DNA of 64,000 bases. Source: Dryobates pubescens. Its lineage: Eukaryota; Chordata; Aves; Piciformes; Picidae. Below, piece by piece: positions 10,538-21,423 of this stretch. The stretch is taken from assembly GCF_014839835.1 (NCBI RefSeq), contig NC_071618.1:744001-808000 (forward strand), written 5' to 3'. Position 1 is the first letter of the stretch. Every line of letters starts with the position of its first letter. The position numbers and the translations under genes were made by a program. The notes under the pieces were generated by a model. That model had not been told where the DNA came from. It did no database searches and was given only the letters and a program-made list of their open reading frames with translations.

Positions 10538-11692
10538 GTGAGGCCCCTCCCCCTCCCCCTCCCCGAGCGGTGCGGAGCGCAGCGCGCTGGCTCCAGCCTA
10601 GCTGCTGACAAGGCGGGGCAGGGAGCTCAGCGCTGAGGTGCGGGTCCCGCGGAGAGGGTGGCTCCTGCCTGCGGGGTGGGGGCGGTCGCGGGGTCGCTTC
10701 GGGCAGCACTGTTTTGGTGTGGGCTGAACAGCCAGCAGAGAGGCCGGTGCCTTGGCCCTGGCTTCGGATTCCGACTTTTCGCCTCCTGCGAAGGCCGTCA
10801 GCGCTGAACGCCTCGAATCGGTTTAAGGTGTGGTGCTGGGAGAGAGCTGGCGTCCCCGGCCCCGCAAAGCAGCCCCACGGGCTGAGGAGGCGCGGAAGTT
10901 GGGCTTCCTGACAATGCTGGAAGCAGTAGTTTCCCAGTGCGCCTAGTTTCCCACTTGCTGTCTTCCCGGCGTTCAACAAGGTGACGTACTTGCCTGTGAA
11001 TGCCATGGTTTGTATTTGACGTGTGGCTAGCAGGTCGAGGGGTGTGATATTCTGCCCTGCTAATCCACTCTGATGAGACCATACCTGGAGTAGTGTCAAG
11101 CTTTGGGGCCATGGTCCTGCTCAAGTGTGTCCAGAGGAGGGCCTTGAAGATGATTAGAAGGATGCATGAGGAAACGTTGCCAGAGTTGGGGTTGTTCAGC
11201 CTGAAGAAATCTCTGGGGAGACCTGACTGTGGCCTTCCAGTACTTAAAGGGAGGCCTATAAGAAAGTTGAGGACAGTCTTTTTAGCAGGGACCATTGTGG
11301 CAGAACAACGGGTAATGGACTTAAACTGCAAAAGGATAGAATTAGACTAGATAAAGGAATAATTTTTATACTCTTTTTTTTTTTAATGAAGGTGGTGAAA
11401 TGCTTTTAAAGGTTGAGTAGAGGGTGGTGGATACCCCATCTCTGGAAGCATTCAAGGTCAGCTTGGATGGGGCTCTGGGTGACCTGATCTAATCAAAGAT
11501 GTCCCTGGTCACTGCAGAGGGAGTGGCACTAGATGGCCATCAAAGGTTCATTCCAATCCAAAGCATTCTGTGATTCTGTTGATAGTTTTTTGTAGCTTCA
11601 GTAGTGAAGTTGTGGCCTGCATTGCATGCATTTATTTTCAGTCTTCATTATATACAAAAGCAAATAACCTTTCAAATTCTTCCTTTAGCAAA
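10538..11692 (+). other. probable UNC50 intron 1 and start of the first coding exon's leader
   Basis: CpG-rich up to about 10900, then ordinary sequence with the CR1 at 11062-11580. The last four bases are 5' UTR of the coding exon. Confidence 0.55.
11062..11580 (+). mobile_element. CR1 LINE 3' fragment in UNC50 intron 1
   Basis: Plus-oriented, old and diverged, with RT remnants near 11070-11250 and the terminus GCATTCTGTGATTCTG. It ends about 110 bp before the acceptor of the first UNC50 coding exon. Confidence 0.85.
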
Positions 11693-11972
11693 ATGCTGCC
11701 AACCACTTCAGTTAATTCTCGGAGCCAGGGCAATGGTGTGCTGAGCCCCAGAGATGCTGCAAGGCATACAGCTGGTGCAAAACGCTACAAGTACCTGCGG
11801 AGGCTCTTCCACTTCCGACAGATGGACTTTGAGTTTGCTCTTTGGCAGATGCTTTACCTGTTTACTTCACCACAGAGGGTTTATAGGAATTTTCACTACA
11901 GAAAACAGACAAAAGACCAATGGGCAAGAGATGATCCTGCTTTCTTAGTGCTTCTCAGTATCTGGCTCTGTG
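11693..11972 (+). CDS. UNC50: UNC50 coding exon 1 (start codon)
   Basis: The acceptor TCCTTTAG at 11681-11688 precedes CAAA and the ATG. The exon encodes residues 1-93 plus one base, ending SIWLC before the donor GTGAGT. A CR1 copy ends about 110 bp upstream of this acceptor. Confidence 0.97.
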
Positions 11973-14900
11973 GTGAGTGTAATGGAATAGATAGCAAGAA
12001 AGAGAGGAAGGGAAAGTTAAGGATGAACATTTCTGGCCCTTCTAATTGTGTATGTGCACACACAGAGAAAGGTCAATTAATATAGATTATTTTTTCATTA
12101 GAATGCAAGAAAATGGCCTAACCTTTTGGAACTAAAGGTAGGAATTTGAAACAGAGAGCACATAACTGTTACTGTGTTATCCTGAATTAATCTCTATTTC
12201 AACTTGTTTTCTGTTGCATTTTGAACTCTCTAGTTCCCTGTAACCTTACAGACAGTAATAAAACCCCATGCCACACAGGCATGCTTTAGTTAAAAAATAC
12301 TGAACATTTGGTTTATCTGAACATTGCACATAAAATACTGCTTTTACAGTAAAAGCCCTAGTGACATGTTGTATCTTGCAGAATTAAGCTGTAAACATCT
12401 TCATTTTTAGACTGAATTGCAAAAGCAATAAGTAAAATCCTAGTCATCTTCTGTTATATAGCACATCACTATTAATAATATGAAAGCTGTTACATGCTTT
12501 TACTTCAGAGTTACCACATGCATGGTTTGAGTTCACAAGAAGCTGTTATAAACCAAAGAATATTCTATTGTAGCTTTGTGTGAATTTTTAAAAGATAGTT
12601 GGGAGTGATACAATTTCCAGTTCAATCAACAACCAATTCTGTCACTCCCTCCTAACTTAAGGAGTTAGGCTTAGTTAACCTAGGCTTAAGCCTAAGTACA
12701 GATAAATGTTCTCTAGTCTGTGAAAGGGTTTATGCTGTGAGTAAATTGCATTATGCCTAGTATTTGGTGGAAAAAATGAGCTGTTTGAAAATGTCAGGGA
12801 GAAAAATAATAAGGAAACTGGAGATTTCATAACAATATACTCAATTTAAGACCTCATGATGTCTTTTCCCTAGCTAACTTGAGTAATCTCATTTCAGTGT
12901 CTACTGTGGGATTTGGATTTGTGCTGGACATGGGGTTCTTTGAAACAATAAAGCTGCTGCTTTGGGTTGTGTTCATAGACTGTGTAGGTGTTGGCCTCCT
13001 GATTGCAACTCTGATGTGGTAAGTAGTGATGTCTGAAACTGAGCGCGGTTTTCCTGTTGGAATATGGGCTGTCTTCTGGTGTTGGCAGGACACTTGATTC
13101 TCTGTTTGGGGCAAAGTTACAGTGAAATTGACTGGAGGTTTTGTGCTGTTAAGGTAATGCAAAATACTGCTTTGGGAAATAACACTTTTTAAAATGATTT
13201 CCTGCAGAAGAGGAATATCCAGGAAGTTTGTATTAAAATGAACATTTTATCTTGTTTTCTGTCTTCATCTGGTGTGTCTTCAGCAAAAATAGAAATCATA
13301 GTAGCCAAACAGAAAATTTGGTTATATAAAAAAAATTTATTGTTCCTTATTTTGGTTCAGCAGCTTAAGTAACATAAGCTTATGGATGATTTTGTGTACA
13401 CAGAGCAATATATAATTGGACTATGCTTCTTGCTGGAGGTTTTAGCCATTTCCACTATAAGCATTTGTTCTATTTCTTGCATATTGACTTTATGCTTTCG
13501 TAATAGATGCTGCTAGTCTTAACCCTGTAATGTCCAGAGACTTACGAGTAGGAGAGGGGTAGTAGCAAGTCAGTTTATAAGCCAATGTGTCCTGCACCAG
13601 CAAGGGAGCTGTGAACCAATGGGAAGCCACTGGTTTCTATGGTGTGGCAAGTGGAGGGCATCAAAGAAGGAATTTTTGCTCTACCAAAAAACTAAGGCAG
13701 CAAGAACACTTCAAATTTCTTACTAATGGAGCCAAGAGTTTAAACTCATGCTGATCAGAAAAGGGATAGATTCCTTTCAAATAGTGACCTTGGGAACTCC
13801 TCATAATTGTAAAGCTCAGGTGAGGCACATAGAGGTACTATAGCTGATAAAGTTCTGTCTGATCTATTCTCCTGTTCAAGACAGCAAACTGTAAATTGCT
13901 TGAGGATGAGCGTATAGTAATGCTTCCCACCCCATCCTCCAGCATTTTGCAACTTGGGACGCAGTCTCCTAAACTTGGAAGACTTCAGTACCTGCTGGTT
14001 TTTCTCTGTCTTTTAGTCAGCTTCCTGCAGGCCTTAATACCTAGTGACCAGCACAGGCTCACCTCTTTGTATCAAAAACTTGCCCCATTCCAAACACGTC
14101 TAAACCCCTTTTTGCCTCGCCTCACCTTGAAGACAGGCTCTGCCTCTTTCTGACCCTGCGCTTGGCACAAAGAGTATGTCAGAGGAAGTTACCATAAAGA
14201 CTTTGGCATCCTAATTCTTTCTGGGCATATATTGACTTCTTATTCCTCTTCTAAAGGGGATAAATTTCCTGGTGTCAGCAGAACTTCATCTGTAGAAAAC
14301 AGTCTTGAGGTTTATTCCGTAATCTGTAACACCAGGCAGTGCGTGTTCTGTTGGCACTTGAATTCAAGAAGCGCAGGCTCATTTTAAGAGTGCTAACCTG
14401 CCCTCTTCCTGTCCTCACAGTGCACCATTTCTGCAGAGATGAAATAAACCACCTCTGTGCAAGATACTCTGATCATATACATATTGGGAGATGACTTCAG
14501 AAGAGTGCTGGTACAAACAAAAGCGGCATACTTGCTGAGACCTTTAACTGCATTGTTAAATCATAGCACTGATGTGTTTTAAAATTGTTTCTGTACTGCC
14601 AGCAGTGTATTTTAGCTGTTGTGTGCAAGGGAAAAAAACTTTACCCATAGTCTGGTCTGCATCATTCTTGGAATATTTTCTCTGAAGTAGCAGAAACTTG
14701 TCAGGGTACAGTCAGGATTGCATGTGGCTTACTCTCTCAAACCAACGTTTTGTCAGTCAGCTTCGTAGATTCACATTAACAACATTCTCTGTCTTTTCCT
14801 GTAGGTTCATTTCTAATAAGTACTTGGTGAAGCAGCAGAACAGGGACTATGATGTGGAGTGGGGATACACCTTTGATGTTCATCTGAATGCTTTCTATCC

Positions 14901-15791
14901 ACTTCTGGTCATTCTGCACTTTATCCAGCTGTTTTTCATCAACTGTAAGTAGAATATTTTGTGTTCTCCACTTCAAAATTATGCTCTACCAAATCAGCTG
15001 AGAGCATTGTCTCTTTCAGATGTCATCATATCCGATTCTGTCATCGGGTATTTTGTTGGGAACACATTATGGCTAATTGCAATTGGCTATTACATCTATG
15101 TGACATTCCTAGGATACAGTGGTGAGTAACAGTAACACTTGTATTTGACTAAAAGCAAAAGCAATATTGTAGTCTAATTTGTAAAGCAAATTTTGCTTTA
15201 AAATCTTTGTAAAGCAGAGGTTGAGCTGGGTGTTGAAGTAATTCATTCTTCATGGTAAAATACTTGTTAGAAATTCACCCATCCTGGTTCCCAGCTGGGT
15301 GAACATTGTAAGCCCAAGAATTCACGTTCTGCACTGTACCAGCTTCCCTTCTTTGTTTTTCTTGTTCCTCTAAATCCACTTCAAAATGTTTGCATTAGAC
15401 ACAAATTACAGGAAGAGCTTAGGGCTGTGTTTTTAGGTAAAATTGTTTCCCAGGGCATTACCTAATACCAGTTAACTCAAGTATCTGAGCTGTGAAGACA
15501 GTAGGACGAGTAGGGTAGAGACAACAAACCTGCCCTACTAAGGCAGCAAGCAAGAGCAGTAGTGCTTTTTCTTGCTGTCTTCCTCCCAAGGCCATTTTAC
15601 CTTTCAGTGAAAAAGTAGGGCCTTATAATTGCTTCCTTGTCATTTCTGTTTCAGCATTGCCCTTTCTGAAGAACACTGCTATTCTTTTGTATCCGTTTGC
15701 ACTTCTCATCATGCTCTATTTGATCTCATTAGCATGTGGATGGAACTTCACCAAGATGCTTTGCTCCTTTTATAAATACAGAGTGAGATAA
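11693..15791 (+). CDS. UNC50: UNC50, Golgi/inner nuclear membrane multipass protein (complete, 5 coding exons)
   Basis: UNC50 is the vertebrate form of C. elegans UNC-50 and yeast Gmh1. It is a multipass Golgi protein linked to trafficking of nicotinic receptors and to Arf-GEF/Golgi function. The coding exons 11693-11972, 12898-13018, 14805-14944, 15020-15121 and 15655-15791 total 780 bp, giving 259 residues, the same length I recall for human. All junctions are GT-AG and in frame. Diagnostic stretches include the N-terminal KRYKYLRRLFHFRQMDFEFA, then SPQRVYRNFHYRKQTKDQWA, and the end CSFYKYRVR. A cytosolic N-terminus of about 80 residues is followed by about five hydrophobic segments: roughly 83-103, 110-131, 165-185, 190-215 and 220-242. 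The start is the first ATG of its exon and matches the family N-terminus. The divergent partner is COA5, and the 3' end converges on MGAT4A. I see no defect. Confidence 0.98.
11973..12897 (+). other. UNC50 intron 2
   Basis: AT-rich. No repeat or other gene is seen. Confidence 0.85.
12898..13018 (+). CDS. UNC50: UNC50 coding exon 2
   Basis: Bounded by acceptor ATTTCAG and donor GTAAGT. It encodes VSTVGFGFVLDMGFFETIKL and the second membrane segment, ending LIATLM plus a split Trp codon. Confidence 0.97.
13019..14804 (+). other. UNC50 intron 3
   Basis: 1.8 kb with no recognised repeat. Small open frames here show no family resemblance. Confidence 0.85.
14805..14944 (+). CDS. UNC50: UNC50 coding exon 3
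   Basis: Acceptor CCTGTAG and donor GTAAGT. It completes the split Trp codon, then encodes FISNKYLVKQQNRDYDVEWG and the membrane segment around LLVILHFIQLFFIN. Confidence 0.97.
15020..15121 (+). CDS. UNC50: UNC50 coding exon 4
   Basis: Acceptor TTTCAG and donor GTGAGT. It encodes VIISDSVIGYFVGNTLWLIA and YYIYVTFLGYS, the fourth hydrophobic segment. The intron before it is only 75 bp. Confidence 0.97.
15122..15654 (+). other. UNC50 intron 5
   Basis: 533 bp; nothing recognised. Confidence 0.85.
15655..15791 (+). CDS. UNC50: UNC50 coding exon 5 (stop)
   Basis: Acceptor TTTCAG, then ALPFLKNTAILLYPF and the last hydrophobic segment, ending CSFYKYRVR and TAA. Confidence 0.97.
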
Positions 15792-15938
15792 ACACAGGAC
15801 TGCATGTATCTAATGATTTATTTTGATTTTATCTTAGCTGTCGTAACAGTAAAGAAAAAGTTAAGAACATTTTGTAAATGGTTGTAAATTTCTCTTTATT
15901 GTAGATAACTGTAAAAAAAGTTTGAAGTCTTCTTTTTT

Positions 15939-15944
15939 ATTAAA
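15939..15944 (+). terminator. candidate UNC50 poly(A) signal ATTAAA
   Basis: ATTAAA lies about 150 bp after the UNC50 stop in a T-rich stretch. It is the first credible signal downstream and implies a short 3' UTR. Confidence 0.5.
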
Positions 15945-18900
15945 ATATTTACAACAGTAAACATGTTAGCAGTTTTGTTCAAATACTTTTGCAGTACATT
16001 CCTAAAAACAAGTTACTTGTACATCTGTGTAGCTTAAATTTAACTGCAACAAGTCTATTTAGCGTAACTCTTTCTGCAGGTATTTTGCACATACTGGCAT
16101 AAGCTCTACATTATGAGGGTTTCAGTGACACCAAAAAGCAGTTTTACTGAAGGGTAATATTGGAACAGCTTGCCTTGGGACTGTGTGAAAGTACAGATCC
16201 TTAATAGTGTTGCGATGGTCAAGCAACAACTCTCTAGATAAGAGAACTGTCCCTTCCTTTTATGAACCAACTGGGGAACAGATTTATTTTAATGACTACT
16301 TCAAATACACATGGCTGACTCTGGCACACAGAAGTAACAGTGATGAAAGGCACAATTAACATGACCCATATCAGGTTTCCAAATACAGCAGCAAATTTTA
16401 AAGCCCATTCTTTAGAAGTCCAGAGGGTATTATCACCTCTACCATTTTGAGTGGCAGGTGTGTGAACATGGAAGGAAAGTACAAGTTTAGTGTGGCTACA
16501 AGGGTGGGTTTGTGACAATACCTGCAGCTGTAAAGTCCACAAGACAGGAATATAAATTGACTGTTACAAACAATACCTTCTGGAAAATGAAAATGACAGC
16601 TTTCCAAAGCAGTGTTCAGTATGAAAAATGAGGCCTAAATTCAGTTGTCAAAACAATGCAAGAGCAAACTGGTTAGAGTAAGACTTAATATATCAATACT
16701 AGAATTTGATCTCTAAGGAAAAACTACATTTATCTTAAAATACCAAATATGCTGGCAGTGCATCTTACAGTACTGTGTATTTCAGCCACTGTTAAGGCTT
16801 GAAGAGAATCCTCTTCCCCTCTCAGTAGATACTGAGCAACCTTCCCCTTTTAATAAGGAACGCACAAAACCACTGGATCCACAGAAGGCAAGGGATTGAT
16901 TCAAGTCAAGTCAAGACCCACTCCTGTTCCAGCTAACAGTATGAGCTCCTGTCCTGCAGGCAGCTGCAGCCTAACTGTATACCTTACCTTTGCCCTGAAA
17001 TGAAGCCTAGCACCAGTGGTCACACACTTCAGTTCAATAACGAAAATGCTTCATTTAGTGCCCTGTGGTAGGATACCATTGAACTCAATGAAGGACTCGG
17101 GGCTTGTGTACCTTCCCTTTAGAGATATCAAAGTTTGTCCCCTTGAAAGAAGGCTTCATTCTCAAAATTAAGCTACTTCAAGTTCTAGCAGCTAAGTCTT
17201 TATAGCAGAAATTGGCAAAACCCTTCAGAGACCACTAAGGTCAGAAAGCTGATGCTACTTCATCAGGTCTGTGTGGGGTGTGGTTTTGCTTTTTGCGTTG
17301 GCAATCAATGGAGCCTGAAAAACACCAGCATTTTTAATAGCCTTTCAGCATTACGCTGGCAACTTTAAATCATTTTCACAAATGTAAGGGTATTTTTCCC
17401 CTCTCCAGTTCCTTGCTCAAGCTTTTCCAGAATACATCCTTCCTAGTAGAAATTAATACAGAACCTAGGGTTAATTTAATTCAGGAGGGCAACACGTAAA
17501 GAGATCTAATTCTTCCCCTCAGCCAAGACTAAAGTAATACTTTTCAAGGTGGAAGAACACTACAAATTACTCCAATACTTCAAATATTTCCAACAAAGAA
17601 CTGAGATTACTGAAATTATATAGCTGGAGAAGGATTAAGAAAAAGGTGTTCAGTGTTGCACACACTCCTGCCTATTCAAGGAATCATGTATCACTGGGCA
17701 AAGTATAAAGGGCTTTACTCTAAACTGACTCCAGGTATTTAAAAACTGCTTTTGAAACATACAGACAAGCAGTGATACAACAGAGTCCGGTCCCTTATTG
17801 GTCCATGAATCATGTTTGAATTCTTCTAAGCCATCATTTACTTCAGAAAAAACAAATGTATCTGTAGGAATGTATCAATGCAAATACATGGGATGGCTTG
17901 GGATGCCTGCAAAAGCACAAAACCTTATACAGTGCTTTAGAAACACTCTATAATTAAATTAAAGTGCTAGTTTGGGATCACATTCTGTTCACATTATTTA
18001 CAATGTTTTCAGGACTGTCCACCGAGTGAGCACAGCAAGGTTATACTGACAGTCTTGTATTTCCTTGGTCCAGAGCAATCCTGATCAGCTCAGAAAAGCT
18101 AGCGCTCGTATCAGCCAGTCTGTTTGGCATCCATTATAAGTAAAGAATAATTTTTCCAGAAAATGAAGGTTTCTGGTAATGCTTTTGGTGTCACAAGAGT
18201 TCGCTTTCTGAAACATTAACAAAATCAGAAGCAGCTAATGGGATCACAGGATAATGCAGTTTATTTTGAAACACTTTCCTTTATTTGATTATCCTAAGAT
18301 TCAGAGGCCTAGAGGAGACGTTTAAGGCCACAACAAAACCCACTTGAAGTTAAATGTAGGAAAAACCTCCCCAAAATCATGTAGCAGGTTGAAGATGCTG
18401 AGGAATTCTTCTGGTAATACTGTAATCAATGAATGAGACCTAAGAGACACCAGCCCCTCTGGAGTATAACCACTCATAAATAATGCCCAAACTGCTGAAG
18501 CATTCTTATTTCACTCTGAGTCCAGGAAGGAGTCTTGCACCACTTTAGCCTGACTTGGGGACTGGAATTCAAAAGATAGCCCAAGAGAGCTGTCTGCAGA
18601 AGTAATGAGGAAGTATTTTATCTGCTGCTTCTGTTTCTCAGCAAAATTTCCAAGCCGATTTGCAGACCTATCTGATTGCACCAGACCTGCATTTACCCCA
18701 ATCTACAAAACGTAATTTGTATTAACGTGGCACATTTATTTGCAGAGCGTATAAGCTCAGGAGCATTTGAAATGCTAAAGTAGCCCAGAGTATTTCCAAC
18801 TCCTGCTAGCAGAATGTAATAAAAACGCAGCAATACTAGGAAAAACAAACAAACAACACCCAACCCACACATTTTACCAAGCACTAGTTAATTTGGTGTC

Positions 18901-21396
18901 TTTGACAGATTTAATTTTGGCATTTCTGAAAACTGAGTATACTGTTAACCAGAGTCCTGCAGTCAATGTGATAAAGGTTCTATGCATTTTACTCTATTGG
19001 CAATGATTCAATTTAATGACCATGAAACATCAGAAATGGTGATGCTTTGAGAACAAGCACATAGCTTTAAGTGGTAGCAGTAAAATTTTGAACTCATGGA
19101 AAAAAGATGAAAGTCACTGTCAGCAAAACTACCTTGTATTAAGAAACTTCAGTATCTAACATACTTCTGCCATATAAATTGTAATAAATAGCTGCAGTTT
19201 AAATTACTTGCATCATTTGTTCACAGGCACAGCTGAGAAGAAAACCTAAATACTTTCTTAGACCTTTGTTGGCTAACATGATAAAAAGCCGTTGCATGGC
19301 AATAATTTGGTGCTGTGGCATTATAATGAACTGAGATGTGACACCACAATAGGCTAGATTCATGCAGGAGTCTGAACCTATTCATCCATGTTCCTAATCC
19401 AAAAATAAAATCCATTTATGAGACCAGTGCCTAGCTTATGCCCACACTCTCTAATGGCAAGATGAGCCTTCCAAGTAACTTCATTTACCCCATCTGATGT
19501 GATCGGGAAAAAAGTAAACAGATCTTGTTTTCCCTGTGTCCCCAGACATCATAGCTAAAACAAAAAGACTATGGTCTGTAGTAGTTGAGCTCTTAAACCT
19601 GAATATTGCTGTACTGTCAAAGCTCTGACACAATTTTTCAACAAAGCAGATGGAAAGATGGGTTGACTTTATATTCCAATGGTGATGCCTTCCTGTCAGG
19701 TTTATGCTTCTGCTCCTTATATGTAATGAAAAATAGGCCAAATCTATTAGTCAAACTTTAATGCTAGAGATACAAATCAAAGATCCCTGCACCCTGACCA
19801 CACAGGTGCTGGGGACAACAGAAGGTTGTTTTTTTTCCTGCAGGGAAAACTGACCCAGTTACTGAGATACTAGTTCTAGGCAGTTGGTTTACTGCACAAC
19901 TGAGAATCCCCTGCTAGGGTAGATGCCTCCCTCCAGTGTCCATCAGGCACTTCATTCCTATTAAAGACATGGATTTCTGCCTCTCTGTCCTGACCATTTC
20001 TGACTGGGTAAAATATGCCCATCCCTGTGTCCTTACACAAAAGCACTTAAGCAGAACTCTTTAGATCGGCAGTAGCATTAGTACTGCAACAATGCCACTC
20101 TAGATTGAATCCAAACGACTTTCTGTTACTGTTCTAGACCACGTTTCAGACTCATTTGTGATTACTGTTGTTTCCCTTGAAACTAAAATGCAGGGTACTA
20201 ATGGGAGACCAAATTTAGGTCTTAAAAGTTAGTGCAAGTTATTACACTGATCAATAAAGGAGTCAAACGTTTTTGTTGAACAATAGAACAAAAGGAAAAT
20301 AAGCCATAATCATTCCCTGTAATGTATATAAAATAACCACTGTGGTAACAGACCTTTTAAACAAAGTAGATCGAATCTATCTAATTACTCTTGTTTTGAT
20401 AAAAGGTAGCCTCTGTCACTCCAAAGCAAAACTGGAGAATGAATTTTTTCCAGTACAGAAAATGAATTTGTCAAGGCTAGGAAATGCCTACAAAGATTTT
20501 TTTAGAAAGAACTGCTTGGAATTGAAAAACCTCTTCTAAAATGCAATGGATTCAATCTAAAATCACTGCAGATTTAGTATGTAATATGAAACAAGACATT
20601 TCAGCATGCTTTTTATGTGGCTAGAAACTGTACATAATAGCCCCAAAGAATAATGCTTTTCAGAACTCTTAATGCCTCTGAACATCATTCAGATTCTGTG
20701 TACAAAACTAAGTAATTTAGAAACAATCTAATTTTCTTTTTGTTTTTTAAACGTGGCAGTACACTGGAATATGGACTTATGTTTGCATCTCCAAAGAAAA
20801 AGGTAGAAAGATAACTTAAACTAGAGGATTCATAAAAAAAACTATATCAATTTAAAATTTTGCTGCATAAAAATATGTACTTTTCTAATTATTTTAATAA
20901 ATTAAATATCCCTAACATTTTTAATATATATCCCTGACAGTCTATAAAAGAGGGTTCCTATTATAGAAAATAAATGGAACTCTGAAAGTACCCCCTTCAT
21001 AAAACATATTTAACAATAATTATATTTTTCTTCTTCTTCAAGGAATGTAACAATATGTACAACTTCTCTATTACTATGCTATCAAAATAGTACAGGTTCA
21101 GCGTAGCAAAGTTCTGTAACCGTAAGACAGTAAAGTCACATTGAAGTGGAGGACAACGTGGGCCTCAGAAGAATGTTATCAGTGTGGAGCATCTGTTGAT
21201 GGATGGATCAGGCAAGAAGGGGTAAATACAATCTTCTCATCTACAGTAGATTTCACAAGAGGTAGAGTTCAAGTGAAAATGAAAGAAATTTGGAGTAAGG
21301 TGCATGCTCAGTACTCTGAATCTGCGACTTGATAATGTTAGGTTTCATAGGAAAAAGAATCCTTGAAAACTTTTCCTATAAAGCACATTCCCACGA
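15945..21396 (-). other. repeat-free tail-to-tail region, probably MGAT4A 3' UTR
   Basis: About 5.4 kb without any CR1, LTR or simple-sequence array that I can see, unlike the repeat-rich introns beyond. Several minus-strand AATAAA signals occur. A long MGAT4A 3' UTR under constraint would explain this. Confidence 0.5.
16283..16288 (-). terminator. candidate distal MGAT4A poly(A) signal AATAAA
   Basis: The minus strand reads AATAAA here, the last canonical hexamer before the UNC50 3' end. Others on the same strand lie at 18260-18265, 18280-18285 and 18735-18740. Which one is used cannot be told from sequence; this one would give a 3' UTR of about 5.1 kb. Confidence 0.3.
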
Positions 21397-21423
21397 TCAG
21401 TTTGTAATCTTTTTAATATGAAT
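21397..21423 (-). CDS. MGAT4A: MGAT4A terminal coding exon (IHIKKITN stop)
   Basis: Acceptor CTATTTCAG, then IHIKKITN and TGA; I recall human ending IHIKKATN. The exon continues as 3' UTR toward lower coordinates. Confidence 0.95.
   Translation of the reverse strand: MHIKKITN

Larger units (their letters stand above)
9890..10900. promoter_or_regulatory. CpG island, probable bidirectional COA5/UNC50 promoter
   Basis: The stretch is strongly GC- and CpG-rich in an otherwise AT-rich window. It holds COA5 exon 1 on the minus strand and the likely non-coding UNC50 first exon on the plus strand. It includes an array of GGGGCGGGGC Sp1/KLF boxes and a YY1-type motif, and no TATA box is evident between the genes. 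Divergent housekeeping promoters usually look like this. The long open frames on both strands here are expected from the high GC content and are not called as genes. Confidence 0.85.

Noticed and set aside
9855-10541. 228-codon plus-strand open frame
   Set aside because: It is antisense to COA5 exon 1 and inside the CpG island. Composition explains it.
10314-11099. 261-codon minus-strand open frame over the UNC50 promoter side
   Set aside because: GC-rich CpG-island sequence lacks stops by composition. The translation is low-complexity Pro/Arg/Ala with no family resemblance, and it overlaps UNC50's likely first exon.
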